Program-made: the position numbers and the translations under genes
Notes under the pieces: model-generated
Database searches by the model: none
Seen by the model: only the letters and a program-made list of their open reading frames with translations
Told to the model about the DNA's origin: nothing
DNA from: Marivita sp. S6314
Lineage (GTDB): Bacteria; Pseudomonadota; Alphaproteobacteria; Rhodobacterales; Rhodobacteraceae
Length of the DNA: 64,000 nt
Direction: 5' to 3'
Assembly (NCBI RefSeq): GCF_023015985.1
Contig: NZ_JALKAO010000003.1
Location: 186,001 to 250,000 of the forward strand
Part shown: positions 40,462 through 48,901 of the stretch, piece after piece
Numbering within the stretch: the stretch's first letter is position 1
How the letters are laid out: each line of letters begins with the position of its first letter

Positions 40462-40489
40462 GCCCGGGCGTTTCGCGCCCGGGCTTTTT
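40462..40489 (+). terminator. intrinsic terminator after amtB
   Basis: Nine-base perfect stem GCCCGGGCG / CGCCCGGGC with a TTTCG loop, followed by five T. Confidence 0.93.
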
Positions 40490-40577
40490 GATGTGACGTG
40501 AGTTTCGTCGCAGGGGGCCACCCTTGATAAAGTGAACTGCCCGGTTTAGATTTCTGAAAGGTGGCAAGGAGACGTTC

Positions 40578-41195
40578 ATGGGGGTTGCTGACGCACAGAT
40601 CACGCGTGGGCGCAAATTTGACCAGGTGGTTGAAGGCGCGCGTGAGGTCTTTCTGCGCGATGGTTTCGAAGGCGCCAGCGTTGACGATATCGCGCGGGCG
40701 GCTGGTGTGTCGAAGGCAACACTCTACAGCTATTTCCCGGACAAACGCCTGCTGTTCATGGAGGTTGCCACAGCGCAATGTGCCCGGCAGGCCCAGACGT
40801 CGATCGAATCCATCGACGCCAGCCGCCCGCCCGCCGAAATCCTGTCACTGGTGGCGCACCAATTCCTTGATTTCATCTATTCTGAAATGGGTCAGCGTAT
40901 TTTCCGCATCTGCGTGGCGGAATCCGATCGCTTTCCGCAGCTTGGCCAGGAATTCTATCATTCCGGTCCGATGACGATGCGGACGGCCCTGGTCAACTAC
41001 CTGCAATGCGCCGTTTCACGGGGTGAACTGGACATCGTCGATTACGACCTAGCGGCTGACCAGTTCGCAGAGCTTTGCAAGGCCGACCTGTGGCCGAAGC
41101 TGGTGTTCGGCATCACGCAATCCGTTTCTGACGACGAAAAGACGCGCGTGATCGACGGCGCGATCACGACGTTCATGGCCCGGTACGGAACCTGA
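40578..41195 (+). CDS. TetR/AcrR-family transcriptional regulator
   Basis: A 205-residue regulator with the N-terminal TetR helix-turn-helix: DQVVEGAREVFLRDGFEGAS, then VDDIARAAGVSKATLYSYFPDK (about residues 15-55). The C-terminal domain resembles the AcrR_C/TetR_C group, but the ligand is unknown. ATG 40578 (MGVADAQITRGRKFDQ) is about 8 bases after AAGGAGA. It stands alone, convergent with the B12-binding genes; its target genes cannot be inferred. Confidence 0.9.
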   Translation: MGVADAQITRGRKFDQVVEGAREVFLRDGFEGASVDDIARAAGVSKATLYSYFPDKRLLFMEVATAQCARQAQTSIESIDASRPPAEILSLVAHQFLDFIYSEMGQRIFRICVAESDRFPQLGQEFYHSGPMTMRTALVNYLQCAVSRGELDIVDYDLAADQFAELCKADLWPKLVFGITQSVSDDEKTRVIDGAITTFMARYGT

Positions 41196-41227
41196 CACGC
41201 GGAAACGCGCGTCGGGCCACACGCCGC

Positions 41228-42031
41228 TTAGGTCGGGTGGGCAAGAAGCTCCTGATACAAGTTCTCAAGGCTGCTGACGCAGGTCTCGATATCGCTTCCC
41301 GCCGCGTCTGCACCGATGCGAGATGCAATATCGGGTTCAACGTCGACCAGATGCCCGCCGATAAAGATACGCGCATGTGGGGCGGCCAGTCGCAATTCGA
41401 CAACCGTGGCCGCCAGTGTCCGAATGCGGTCGGCATTGGTGGCTGACAGGCCGATGATCAGATAATTGTGGTCGCGGACCTGTCTGCACAACGTGTCGAT
41501 GGTCTCATTGATCCGCAAGTCAATCTTCCAGCCCCTGTCGCGCATCAGGTCTGCCGCCATCGTCACGCCGAGGAAATGCTGTTCACCCGGCACACAGGTG
41601 AACAAGGCCTCGCGCGATCCGCGTTGTTCCGGAGGCGGGATCAGATCGCGCAGGTCCCGCAGGAACCCAAGCATCCGGCCCGCCGCGATGGCCATCTCGC
41701 GGAACGTGATGACATCGTCATCCCACCACTGTCCCAGTCGCCGAGCCGCTGCGGCGATGTACTGGATGCAGAGGTCTTCGTGACCAAGCCCCGAGGCATG
41801 CGCGCGAAGCAGGATCAGACGTGCCTCTTGCGCGTCCGGTTCCATCAACGCAATGCAAAATCCTTCGACATCTGGCTGGTCGGAATGCGGTGTATGGCGT
41901 GCAACGGTGGAAAGACGTTGAATCACTTCCTGAGCCAGCACCAAGAGACTGGCATCCGTGAGTCTGGGTGGTTGGCCATGGCCATCATCATCAACCGCAC
42001 GAATCAAAATCGGGGTATCTTCGACGAACAC
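41228..42031 (-). CDS. cobalamin-binding protein of the AerR/PpaA type (paralogue 2 of pair)
   Basis: A 267-residue protein with a helical region ending LGQWWDDDVITFREMAIAAGR, then a B12-binding Rossmann domain beginning LFTCVPGEQHFLGVTMAADL. The E-x-H-x-x-G motif (His152 from this start) is the usual axial-ligand pattern of photosensory B12 proteins. There is no HTH DNA-binding domain. The chosen start is a GTG at 42031, 8 bases after GAGGAG; a GTG at 42136 lacks a ribosome site. It lies 125 bases after a close paralogue on the same strand (20-base gap if the longer start is used). AerR/PpaA antirepressors of phototrophs act with PpsR/CrtJ. Confidence 0.75.
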   Translation of the reverse strand: MFVEDTPILIRAVDDDGHGQPPRLTDASLLVLAQEVIQRLSTVARHTPHSDQPDVEGFCIALMEPDAQEARLILLRAHASGLGHEDLCIQYIAAAARRLGQWWDDDVITFREMAIAAGRMLGFLRDLRDLIPPPEQRGSREALFTCVPGEQHFLGVTMAADLMRDRGWKIDLRINETIDTLCRQVRDHNYLIIGLSATNADRIRTLAATVVELRLAAPHARIFIGGHLVDVEPDIASRIGADAAGSDIETCVSSLENLYQELLAHPT

Positions 42032-42156
42032 TATATGGGCTCCTCGCTCCAAGCGCGGACCCCTCGCGCCCCAAGGATGGCACGGCCCAATTGGGTTCTC
42101 AAGACAAACCGCTGATGCGAAGCGACGCAGGGTCACCGAACGACGGGGCGGGGCGA

Positions 42157-43041
42157 TCAGCGGATCGGAACGACGACGCGCAGCTTGCGGGCAAGGGCGT
42201 CCAGCGCCTTCAGGCAGTCATCGATATCGGTTCCAGACGCATCTGCTCCGATCCGCGTTGCGATGTCTGGTTCCATCTCGACGATATGCCCGCTGACAAA
42301 GATCTGCGCATGGGGAGCGGCAACCCGCAATCCCACGACGGTCCGGGCCAGCTCCGGGATCAGCCGCGTGCCCGACGCGGACAAGCCGATGATCGGATAG
42401 GCTCCGCGATGGGCGATTTTGCAGATCTCGTCTTCGTTAAGCCCCAGTTTCAGGTCAATCGACCATCCCTCGCGCCGCAGAAGTTCCGCAGCAATACACG
42501 CGCCAAGGGTGTGCTGTTCCTTTGGCACGGTCACGATCAGCGCTTCGTGACCGTTGTGAACCGGTTTTTCCGGCAAAATATCACGCAGATCGCGCAGGAA
42601 ATGCAGCAAGCGCCCCGTTGCCAGCGTCATCTCGAAAAAGTCGATGATGTCGTGGTCCCACCACTCTCCCAACAACCGCGCGGCGGTGCAAAGATAGTCG
42701 AGGCACAGCTCTTTGTGGGTGGCGCCATTGGCATGTGCCCGCAGCAGGATCAGCTTGGCTTCTTCGGGCGAAGGTTCCACCAGCGCGATGCCAAAGCCCT
42801 CGATTTCCTGGCTGTGCGGAATGAGGGAAGAATGCTGCGCGATGAGCGACAGACGGTCGATCACCTCGCGCGCCAGCACCAGCAACGCAACATCCGTCAG
42901 GTGTGGATCCTGTCCGTGCCCCGAGTCATCAGTGGCCCAGACCGGTTGGGATGGTTTGAACGGTATCACATGGACACACGAACAGGGGTCAACACCCCAT
43001 ACCAACAGGGACGCCGGCCCAACAGGCCCGCGCCACGACAC
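42157..43041 (-). CDS. cobalamin-binding protein of the AerR/PpaA type (paralogue 1 of pair)
   Basis: A 294-residue paralogue of the next gene downstream on the same strand. They share LTDxxLLVLAxEVIxRLS, EGFxIALxEP, RAHAxG, LGxWWD, and a C-terminal B12-binding domain with KEQHTLGACIAAELL (His177) and HxVxxEPDIAxRIGADAxGxDI. The N-terminal ~30 residues are low-complexity and the GTG start at 43041 is uncertain; GTG 42969 is possible. The PpsR/CrtJ partner or bacteriochlorophyll genes are not in the window. Function in light or B12-dependent regulation is inference from family. Confidence 0.75.
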   Translation of the reverse strand: MSWRGPVGPASLLVWGVDPCSCVHVIPFKPSQPVWATDDSGHGQDPHLTDVALLVLAREVIDRLSLIAQHSSLIPHSQEIEGFGIALVEPSPEEAKLILLRAHANGATHKELCLDYLCTAARLLGEWWDHDIIDFFEMTLATGRLLHFLRDLRDILPEKPVHNGHEALIVTVPKEQHTLGACIAAELLRREGWSIDLKLGLNEDEICKIAHRGAYPIIGLSASGTRLIPELARTVVGLRVAAPHAQIFVSGHIVEMEPDIATRIGADASGTDIDDCLKALDALARKLRVVVPIR

Positions 43042-43114
43042 GTGTCATGCTTACTCACATTTTCACCCATTTTTTTGACAGGCTGCCCTCGCCGACAGCC
43101 TGTGTCCGTTTCTC

Positions 43115-44227
43115 CTAGTAGATCACAACCGACCGGATGCTCTCCCCAGCATGCATCAGGTCAAAACCCTTGTTGATATCGTCCAATGGCATCGTATGCG
43201 TGATCATCGGATCGATCTCGATCTTCCCATCCATGTACCAGTCGACGATCTTCGGAACGTCCGTACGTCCGCGTGCGCCACCGAAGGCCGTGCCTTTCCA
43301 AGTCCGGCCAGTCACAAGCTGGAACGGACGAGTCGAAATTTCGGCCCCGGCAGGCGCCACACCGATCACGATGCTTTCGCCCCAGCCCTTGTGCGCACAT
43401 TCCAGCGCGTCGCGCATCACCTGCACGTTGCCCGTGGCGTCAAAGGTATAATCTGCGCCACCTTTGGTCAGGTTCACCAGATACGGCACCAGATCGCCCT
43501 CAACCTCCTTCGGGTTCACGAAATCGGTCATACCGAACCGGGTGGCCATCTCTACCTTGTCAGGGTTCAGGTCGACACCAACGATCTGATCCGCACCCGC
43601 CAGACGCAGACCCTGGATCACGTTCAGGCCAATCCCGCCCAATCCGAACACAACCGCGCGCGAACCGATTTCCACTTTGGCGGTGTTGATCACCGCGCCG
43701 ACACCGGTCGTCACGCCACAGCCAATATAGCACACTTTATCGAACGGCGCATCTTCGCGGATTTTGGCCAGCGCGATCTCGGGCAGGACGGTGTGGTTCG
43801 AAAAGGTCGAACAGCCCATGTAATGCAGGATCGGATCCCCATCCAGCGTGCTGAAACGCGATGTGCCGTCTGGCATCACGCCCTTGCCCTGCGTTTCGCG
43901 GATCGACTGGCAAAGGTTGGTTTTCGGATGCAGGCAGTATTCGCAGGTCCGGCATTCCGGCGTGTAAAGCGGGATCACGTGGTCGCCGGGTTTGAGGCTT
44001 GTCACACCCGGGCCAACCTCGACAACGACACCTGCGCCCTCGTGGCCCAGAATAGCCGGGAACATGCCTTCCGGGTCTGCGCCGGACAGCGTGAATTCAT
44101 CTGTGTGGCAGATACCGGTGGCTTTGATTTCAACCAGCACCTCTCCGGCACGGGGGCCATCAAGATTGACCTCCATGACTTCAAGAGGTTTGCCAGCCTG
44201 TAGGGCAACTGCAGCGCGCGTCCGCAT
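43115..44227 (-). CDS. adhC: S-(hydroxymethyl)glutathione dehydrogenase (class III alcohol dehydrogenase)
   Basis: Oxidises S-hydroxymethylglutathione (formaldehyde plus GSH) with NAD; also reduces S-nitrosoglutathione. It has 370 residues. The catalytic zinc site is in [18 protein letters not shown] then GHEGAGVV, the structural zinc Cys cluster is in [15 protein letters not shown], and the NAD-binding [14 protein letters not shown] lies near residue 193. Part of formaldehyde detoxification; its S-formylglutathione hydrolase partner is not in the window. GGAGACACGAC precedes the ATG. Confidence 0.96.
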   Translation of the reverse strand: MRTRAAVALQAGKPLEVMEVNLDGPRAGEVLVEIKATGICHTDEFTLSGADPEGMFPAILGHEGAGVVVEVGPGVTSLKPGDHVIPLYTPECRTCEYCLHPKTNLCQSIRETQGKGVMPDGTSRFSTLDGDPILHYMGCSTFSNHTVLPEIALAKIREDAPFDKVCYIGCGVTTGVGAVINTAKVEIGSRAVVFGLGGIGLNVIQGLRLAGADQIVGVDLNPDKVEMATRFGMTDFVNPKEVEGDLVPYLVNLTKGGADYTFDATGNVQVMRDALECAHKGWGESIVIGVAPAGAEISTRPFQLVTGRTWKGTAFGGARGRTDVPKIVDWYMDGKIEIDPMITHTMPLDDINKGFDLMHAGESIRSVVIY

Positions 44228-44317
44228 GTCGTGTCTCCTTAGTCTTCATATTCAAGATGACTCTTGCGGGAAAGCCCCAGCTTTGCAACCATCGGGGGGT
44301 TCAATTGAGGGTATATC

Positions 44318-44584
44318 ATGCGTTTTATTTTAATGTTTTCGGTCTGTGTGGGTCTTGCAGCGTGTCAGGAAACAACCGCCGTCAGTAGCGCACCACCATC
44401 CTGTGGCAGCGAAGAGATGTCCCATCTGATGGGTATTCAACGCACACAGCTTGAAAATATTGCATTTTCACAGCCGTACCGGATCATTCCGGAAGGGTCA
44501 GCGGTGACCATGGATTTCAATCCGGCGCGGGTGAATTTCGAATTGGATCAAAACGACGCCGTGGCCCGCATTTATTGCGGCTGA
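44318..44584 (+). CDS. I78-family peptidase inhibitor-like lipoprotein
   Basis: An 88-residue small lipoprotein. Signal peptide and lipobox (VGLAAC, lipidated Cys16) lead to a domain ending in PYRIIPEGSAVTMDFNPAR, then VNFELDQNDAVARIYCG, the I78 serine-protease inhibitor signature. Two further Cys (in PSCG and at the end) could form the stabilising disulfide. Likely inner- or outer-membrane anchored facing the periplasm. It stands alone between adhC and imuB. Confidence 0.82.
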   Translation: MRFILMFSVCVGLAACQETTAVSSAPPSCGSEEMSHLMGIQRTQLENIAFSQPYRIIPEGSAVTMDFNPARVNFELDQNDAVARIYCG

Positions 44585-44649
44585 TCTCGGGTCGGACATC
44601 CGGCTGGGAAAAGGGAGTGACTCGACTCGCATAGGGTCTGGGCTGTAAA

Positions 44650-44664
44650 GAACAAATGTAGAAC
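44650..44664. promoter_or_regulatory. LexA (SOS) box of imuB
   Basis: GAAC-AAATGTA-GAAC, an exact match to the alphaproteobacterial LexA consensus GAAC-N7-GAAC, ending 19 bases before the imuB start. Confidence 0.88.
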
Positions 44665-44682
44665 ATTTGCTGCCCGTGAGTC

Positions 44683-46347
44683 ATGCCCAACAGACGTATC
44701 CTGTCCATCTGGTTTCCCCGGCTGGCCGCCGAACGGCACATCCGCCGTGACCCCAATCTGGCAGAGATGCCGTTTGCGGTGGTCAAGGATGTGGGGCAGG
44801 CACAGGTTCTGGCGTCGCTGTCCATAGGCGCACAGGCGGCCGGGCTTTATGAAGGCCAGCCGCTGCGCGACGCGCATGCGATGTGCGCCGATCTTCTGAC
44901 GCGGTTGTCCAATCCGCATGCCGAAGCGGCGTTTCTTGGCGTGTTGCATCGCTGGGCGGGCAAGTTTTCCCCGTGGGTCGCGCGCGAAGAGCCGGATGCC
45001 CTCGTGATTGATCTGACGGGCTGTTCCCATCTGTTTGGCGGGGAAGAGCCCCTTGCGGCGCAGATCGAGGCCGATTGTGAACAGCTTGGTCTGTCGGTGC
45101 AGTTGGGCATCGCGGACACGCTGGGCGGCGCATGGGCGCTGGCCCGGTTTGGCGGGCAACAGGGGGGCGGACCCCATAATCGCAACGGAGACGCGATTGA
45201 TCAGGAAGCCCGCGCAACACGGTCGCGGGCAGGCAAGCGGCGGCACTGGGAACGGGGCGGGGCGGCTCCGGTCATGTTTGCGCCACCGGCTCAGGCGCGG
45301 GTGCGGATTGCGGCGCCAGGCCAGACCCACAGCGCATTGGCCCCGTTGCCCATCGCGGCGTTGCGGCTTGAGGACCACACAAATGCGCAACTCGCGCGTC
45401 TTGGCCTGCGGCGGGTGCAGGATGTCATCGGGCAACCCCGTGCCGCCTTGGTGCGGCGGTTCGGGCGTGGGTTGGTGGCGCGGCTGGATCAGGCGATGGG
45501 CAGCCTTCCGGAACCGGTCAGCCCCGCCGTGCCGCCCGATCGCTTTGCCACGCGGTTAAGCCTGCCGGACCCGATCGGGCTGGAAGACGACGTGATGGCG
45601 GCGCTGGATCGGATGCTCCCACGGCTCTGTGCGGCGCTGCGCAACAAGGGGCGCGGCGCACGGACGCTGCGGCTTGAGGCGTATCGCAGCGACAGCACGA
45701 TGCAGTGGATGAACGTCACATTGGCGAAACCGTCTGACGACATAGACCGCATGCGCCCGCTTTTGCGGATGAAGGTCGAAGATCTGGATGCAGGGTTCGG
45801 CATCGACATGTTGCGGCTTGAAGCAGTGGTGCATGAACCGCTGCATCTGCGCACCAAGGTCGGACATCTTGAAGCCGCTGCCGCCGTTCAGGCGCGTCTG
45901 GAGGCGGGGGATGCGCTGGAAGACCTGATCGGGCGTCTGGGCACACGTCTGGGGATGGAGGCCATCACACGGGTGCATCCCGCTGACAGCCATATCCCGG
46001 AAAAGACGTCTGTGACACTGGCTGCAGCATGGTCGAAACCGGCTGGCGCATGGCCCGACCGGGGGCGGCGTCGCCCGTTATTGATGTGGCGGCCCGAACC
46101 GGTGATGGCCCCTGATATCCCGCGTCTTGCAAAGGCGTTTCGCTGGCGGGGGCGTCAGCACGAGGTTGCGCATCTGTCCGGGCCGGAACGGATCGCGCCG
46201 GAATGGTGGCTGGACGATCCCAACTGGCGCAGCGGGCAGCGCGATTACTGGGAGGTGGTCACCAAGACCGGTCATCGGCTTTGGCTGTTTTATGCGCATG
46301 GCGCGCTGATGTCGTCGGGCTGGTTCTGCCAGGGAGAGTTTGCCTGA
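44683..46347 (+). CDS. imuB: ImuB, Y-family DNA polymerase-like mutasome protein
   Basis: A 554-residue Y-family-like protein. The family-diagnostic start is RRILSIWFPRLAAERHIRR, where true Y polymerases have the catalytic DxD; ImuB lacks it and is non-catalytic. A palm-like VIDLTGCSHLFGGEEPL and a C-terminal region ending WWEVVTKTGHRLWL-like (DYWEVVTKTGHRLWLFYAHG) are present. In the mutasome ImuB joins ImuA and the DnaE2 polymerase to the beta clamp for translesion synthesis. Here an SOS box sits directly upstream and no imuA or dnaE2 is adjacent. Residues about 170-215 are an Arg-rich insert. Confidence 0.92.
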   Translation: MPNRRILSIWFPRLAAERHIRRDPNLAEMPFAVVKDVGQAQVLASLSIGAQAAGLYEGQPLRDAHAMCADLLTRLSNPHAEAAFLGVLHRWAGKFSPWVAREEPDALVIDLTGCSHLFGGEEPLAAQIEADCEQLGLSVQLGIADTLGGAWALARFGGQQGGGPHNRNGDAIDQEARATRSRAGKRRHWERGGAAPVMFAPPAQARVRIAAPGQTHSALAPLPIAALRLEDHTNAQLARLGLRRVQDVIGQPRAALVRRFGRGLVARLDQAMGSLPEPVSPAVPPDRFATRLSLPDPIGLEDDVMAALDRMLPRLCAALRNKGRGARTLRLEAYRSDSTMQWMNVTLAKPSDDIDRMRPLLRMKVEDLDAGFGIDMLRLEAVVHEPLHLRTKVGHLEAAAAVQARLEAGDALEDLIGRLGTRLGMEAITRVHPADSHIPEKTSVTLAAAWSKPAGAWPDRGRRRPLLMWRPEPVMAPDIPRLAKAFRWRGRQHEVAHLSGPERIAPEWWLDDPNWRSGQRDYWEVVTKTGHRLWLFYAHGALMSSGWFCQGEFA

Positions 46348-46394
46348 CAAGTGACTGCGCAGCGCGTCTGCAGACATGTCAGCCCTCCTGTCCT

Positions 46395-46416
46395 AATGTT
46401 TCGCGCGCGAAACATT
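46395..46416. repeat. 22-base perfect palindrome
   Basis: Left arm AATGTTTCGCG, right arm its complement, in the 157-base gap between imuB and the DUF2794 gene. Could be a regulator site or a hairpin; the centre is alternating CG. Confidence 0.8.
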
Positions 46417-46504
46417 GGGGCCAGATCGGACCTATTTCACACACCCCGCACCCCGTGTCGCTAAAACGCTTGATTTACCCAGAAGGGTGAACACATCATG
46501 ACTT

Positions 46505-46846
46505 ATGAACAGCCTGACACCGTTCCCCAAACCCTACTCGGCGCCCGAGCAAGTGGCGTTCCACCGGACCGAGCTGGGCGTGATCTTGTCATTGTACGGC
46601 CGCATGGTGGCCGCCGGGGAATGGCGAGATTACGGGATTTCGAATTTGCGGGATGTGGCCGTGTTCTCGGTCTTCCGGCGCACGGCCGAAAACCCGCTGT
46701 ATCGCATCGAAAAACGCCCCAAGCTGCGGACTCGTCAGGGGCAGTATGCGGTGATTGGCATTGATGGGCAGATCCTCAAACGCGGCCATGACCTCAAGAC
46801 GGTTCTGCGCGTCCTTGAACGCAAATTGATCCGCGCGGTCGAATAA
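46505..46846 (+). CDS. DUF2794 family protein
   Basis: A 113-residue protein of an alphaproteobacterial family of unknown function. Conserved text: AFHRTELGVILSLYGRMVAAG near the start, then WRDYGISNLRDVAVFSVFRRTAENPLYRIEKRP, ending LKTVLRVLERKLIRAVE. Soluble, no export signal. ATG at 46505 is used; an ATG in another frame at 46498 is discarded. It stands between imuB and zapE. Confidence 0.88.
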   Translation: MNSLTPFPKPYSAPEQVAFHRTELGVILSLYGRMVAAGEWRDYGISNLRDVAVFSVFRRTAENPLYRIEKRPKLRTRQGQYAVIGIDGQILKRGHDLKTVLRVLERKLIRAVE

Positions 46847-46887
46847 GGCCTCTCTACAAATCTCAAAGGACAGGCTAATCGGCGGAC

Positions 46888-47946
46888 ATGACTACGTTGA
46901 CCGAGATTTACGCCGCACGTGTTGCTGATGGCCGTCTGACACGGGATGCCGCACAGGAAGCGGCCTTGCCCGAATTCGACCGGATCCGCGCGGCGTTGGC
47001 CGAGCCCGTCAAAAAGAAGCTGTTTCGCAAGGCCCCCGAAGCCCCCAAGGGATTGTACCTCTGGGGCGGGGTGGGGCGCGGCAAATCCATGTTGATGGAC
47101 CTGTTTGTCGAAAGCCTGACCGTGCCCGCGCGCCGGGTGCATTTCCACGCCTTCATGCAGGAAATCCACGCCGCCATCCACGCCGCCCGCCAGCGCGGGG
47201 TTGAGGATGCGATCAAACCTGTGGCCAAGGCTGTATCGGATTCGGTTCGCCTGCTGGCATTTGACGAGATGCAAATCACCGACATCACCGACGCAATGAT
47301 CGTCGGGCGGTTGTTCGAGCAATTGTTCGCAGCGGGCGTCGTGGTTGTGACCACGTCGAACCGAGTGCCGGACGATTTGTACAAGGACGGGCTGAACCGC
47401 CAGATCTTTCTGCCGTTCATCGACATGCTCAAAGACAAGATGGTGGTGCATGAACTGGCGTCGCCGACCGACTACCGGCAGGATCGTCTTGCGGGGGAAC
47501 AGGTGTATTTCACACCCAATGATGCCCACGCCAAGGCCGAGATTGACCGGATCTGGCAAGAGCTGACACAGGGCCACCAGGAAAGCCTGACGTTGTTTGT
47601 GCAAGGGCGCGAACTTGAATTGCCCCGGTTTCACAACAGCGTGGCGCGGGTGAAGTTCTATGACCTGTGCGGCAAGATGCTGGGCCCGGCGGATTACCTT
47701 GCCCTGGCCGAGGCCGTCCGGGTTTTGATCATCGAGGACATCCCGCGCCTGAGCCGGAGTAATTTCAACGAAGCCAAGCGCTTTGTGACCCTGATCGACG
47801 CGTTGTACGAAGCGCGCGTGCGACTGATCGCGTCAGCGGCGGCGCAGCCCGAGATGCTGTATGTGGAGGGCACAGGCACGTTCGAGTTCGAGCGCACCGC
47901 AAGCCGGTTGCGCGAAATGCAGGCCGATGGGTGGGGCGAGGACTGA
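46888..47946 (+). CDS. zapE: cell division protein ZapE (AFG1-like ATPase)
   Basis: AAA-type ATPase associated with the division ring. It has 352 residues with Walker A LWGGVGRGKS near residues 57-66, Walker B LLAFDEMQITD near 128-138, and sensor-region TTSNRVPDDLY. The C-terminal TLIDALYEARVRLIASAA is the family hallmark. ZapE influences FtsZ ring stability in E. coli; the mitochondrial relative AFG1 handles respiratory proteins. Stands alone on the plus strand. Confidence 0.95.
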   Translation: MTTLTEIYAARVADGRLTRDAAQEAALPEFDRIRAALAEPVKKKLFRKAPEAPKGLYLWGGVGRGKSMLMDLFVESLTVPARRVHFHAFMQEIHAAIHAARQRGVEDAIKPVAKAVSDSVRLLAFDEMQITDITDAMIVGRLFEQLFAAGVVVVTTSNRVPDDLYKDGLNRQIFLPFIDMLKDKMVVHELASPTDYRQDRLAGEQVYFTPNDAHAKAEIDRIWQELTQGHQESLTLFVQGRELELPRFHNSVARVKFYDLCGKMLGPADYLALAEAVRVLIIEDIPRLSRSNFNEAKRFVTLIDALYEARVRLIASAAAQPEMLYVEGTGTFEFERTASRLREMQADGWGED

Positions 47947-47948
47947 CG

Positions 47949-47974
47949 AAAAAAAGAGGCCCCGAAGGACCTCT
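47949..47974 (-). terminator. intrinsic terminator, minus strand
   Basis: Read on the minus strand: AGAGG-T-CC, TTCG tetraloop, GG-G-CCTCT, then a run of T. There is one T-G pair in an otherwise perfect stem. On the plus strand an A-run precedes it, so it does not serve zapE. Confidence 0.88.
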
Positions 47975-48298
47975 AAGGCTGCTCGATGATTCTTGCCTGT
48001 GTTCAGGTCCTTGCTATGCCTTACGTCTGTGGCGCGAGGGTGTGCGCCGGAGGTCGGTACGTCTTGGAGGTCGTTATCGAGCGTTGCGTGTGCACCGTTC
48101 CCGGACTGCCGTTTTTCGGCTTGATCCGGGCGCCTGCATGGATGCCATTGCGCCTTCTGTTTCCCCCGTTTCGCGTCTGCTTTTTTTAGGTTCCGCGAAG
48201 TCTTGATTCGTTTTGCCACAGTGATTCGCACCGGTCAACATTTAGGTGAGCGAAGCGTGAAATAATCCACCTTTGGGCAGAATCGCTAAATCTGGTGG
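47949..48298 (-). ncRNA. non-coding minus-strand segment with terminator: 3' UTR or candidate small RNA
   Basis: About 350 bases without a credible gene on either strand lie between convergent zapE and the LysM gene. On the minus strand it ends in a strong intrinsic terminator (listed separately), so a transcript passes through. Inside are a stacked hairpin CCCGGA-GCCG...CGGC-TCCGGG (48100-48130) and two minus-strand CGACCTCC motifs (plus GGAGGTCG at about 48050 and 48067) that could pair with ribosome-binding sites. A TTGACC at 48233-48238 on the minus strand could be a -35 but no good -10 follows. Either a long 3' UTR or an independent RNA. Confidence 0.35.
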
Positions 48299-48901
48299 TT
48301 AGTCTGCAGGAAGGTCCAGAACCATTCCTGGCCGCAGGTTGTCGGGGCGGGCCATGACATGGGTGTTGGCCATAAAGATGGCTGAGGCCATGTTCACATC
48401 GCCATAAAGCGCGCGGGCAATGCTGACCAGCGTATCGCCGGGCCGGACCGCATAGGTTGTCGCCGATACGGTATTTTGGGTTGTTGGTTGTGCGGGAGAT
48501 GTTGGTGCGGTTGTGGCGATGCTGCGCTGTACGACGCTGTGCAAAAGGCTGCCCGGTTCGCCGGGTGCCGGGGCATCCCCCGTGGTGGCCGATTTGAGGT
48601 TCGAGATCGCGTCGAAGGTCATGTCCCGTATCGTCGTTGGTTGTGCCGGGCCCGTATCCGTCGCCAGTTCGCGTTGCGGCGCGGTGCGTGCCTCCGTCTG
48701 TGCGGAGTCGGCGGATATGCTGGCGACATTGTCCAGCGGCGGGGCCACACGCGTCACAGTGGTTTCGACCTCTGTTACGGATGTGTTCGCTTGGCGCGGC
48801 GATCCCGGCTGGAACACGACAAGCACGATAGTCAGCGCGATGAACGCCGTTGCCATCAGGGCCATCCGGATCAGGCCACTGTTTCTGGATGTGTCTTTCA
48901 T
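48299..48901 (-). CDS. membrane-anchored LysM domain protein
   Basis: A 200-residue protein with an N-terminal membrane segment (about residues 11-29), a long low-complexity Thr/Ala/Pro linker, and a C-terminal LysM domain (about 149-198: YAVRPGDTLVSIARALYGDV, then AIFMANTHVMARPDNLRPGM). It would sit in the inner membrane with the LysM in the periplasm binding peptidoglycan. It overlaps the rhodanese-like gene stop by ATGA. Downstream is the unusual non-coding segment. Confidence 0.88.
   Translation of the reverse strand: MKDTSRNSGLIRMALMATAFIALTIVLVVFQPGSPRQANTSVTEVETTVTRVAPPLDNVASISADSAQTEARTAPQRELATDTGPAQPTTIRDMTFDAISNLKSATTGDAPAPGEPGSLLHSVVQRSIATTAPTSPAQPTTQNTVSATTYAVRPGDTLVSIARALYGDVNMASAIFMANTHVMARPDNLRPGMVLDLPAD

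Noticed and set aside
39120-40778. A 552-codon minus-strand frame opposite amtB
   Set aside because: Runs through the amtB terminator and opposite conserved membrane helices; shadow.
43083-43108. Hairpin ACAGGCTG / CAGCCTGT downstream of adhC as a terminator
   Set aside because: On the minus strand it is followed by A rather than T, so it does not fit an intrinsic terminator for adhC.
47833-48231. Minus-strand frame across the non-coding segment into zapE
   Set aside because: It has no stop before the intrinsic terminator and runs into antisense zapE, so it cannot be a normal gene.
47949-48298. Whether the non-coding segment is 6S RNA, tmRNA, SRP RNA or RNase P RNA
   Set aside because: None of the conserved cores of these RNAs (SRP tetraloop region, tmRNA tag, RNase P CR motifs) could be found.
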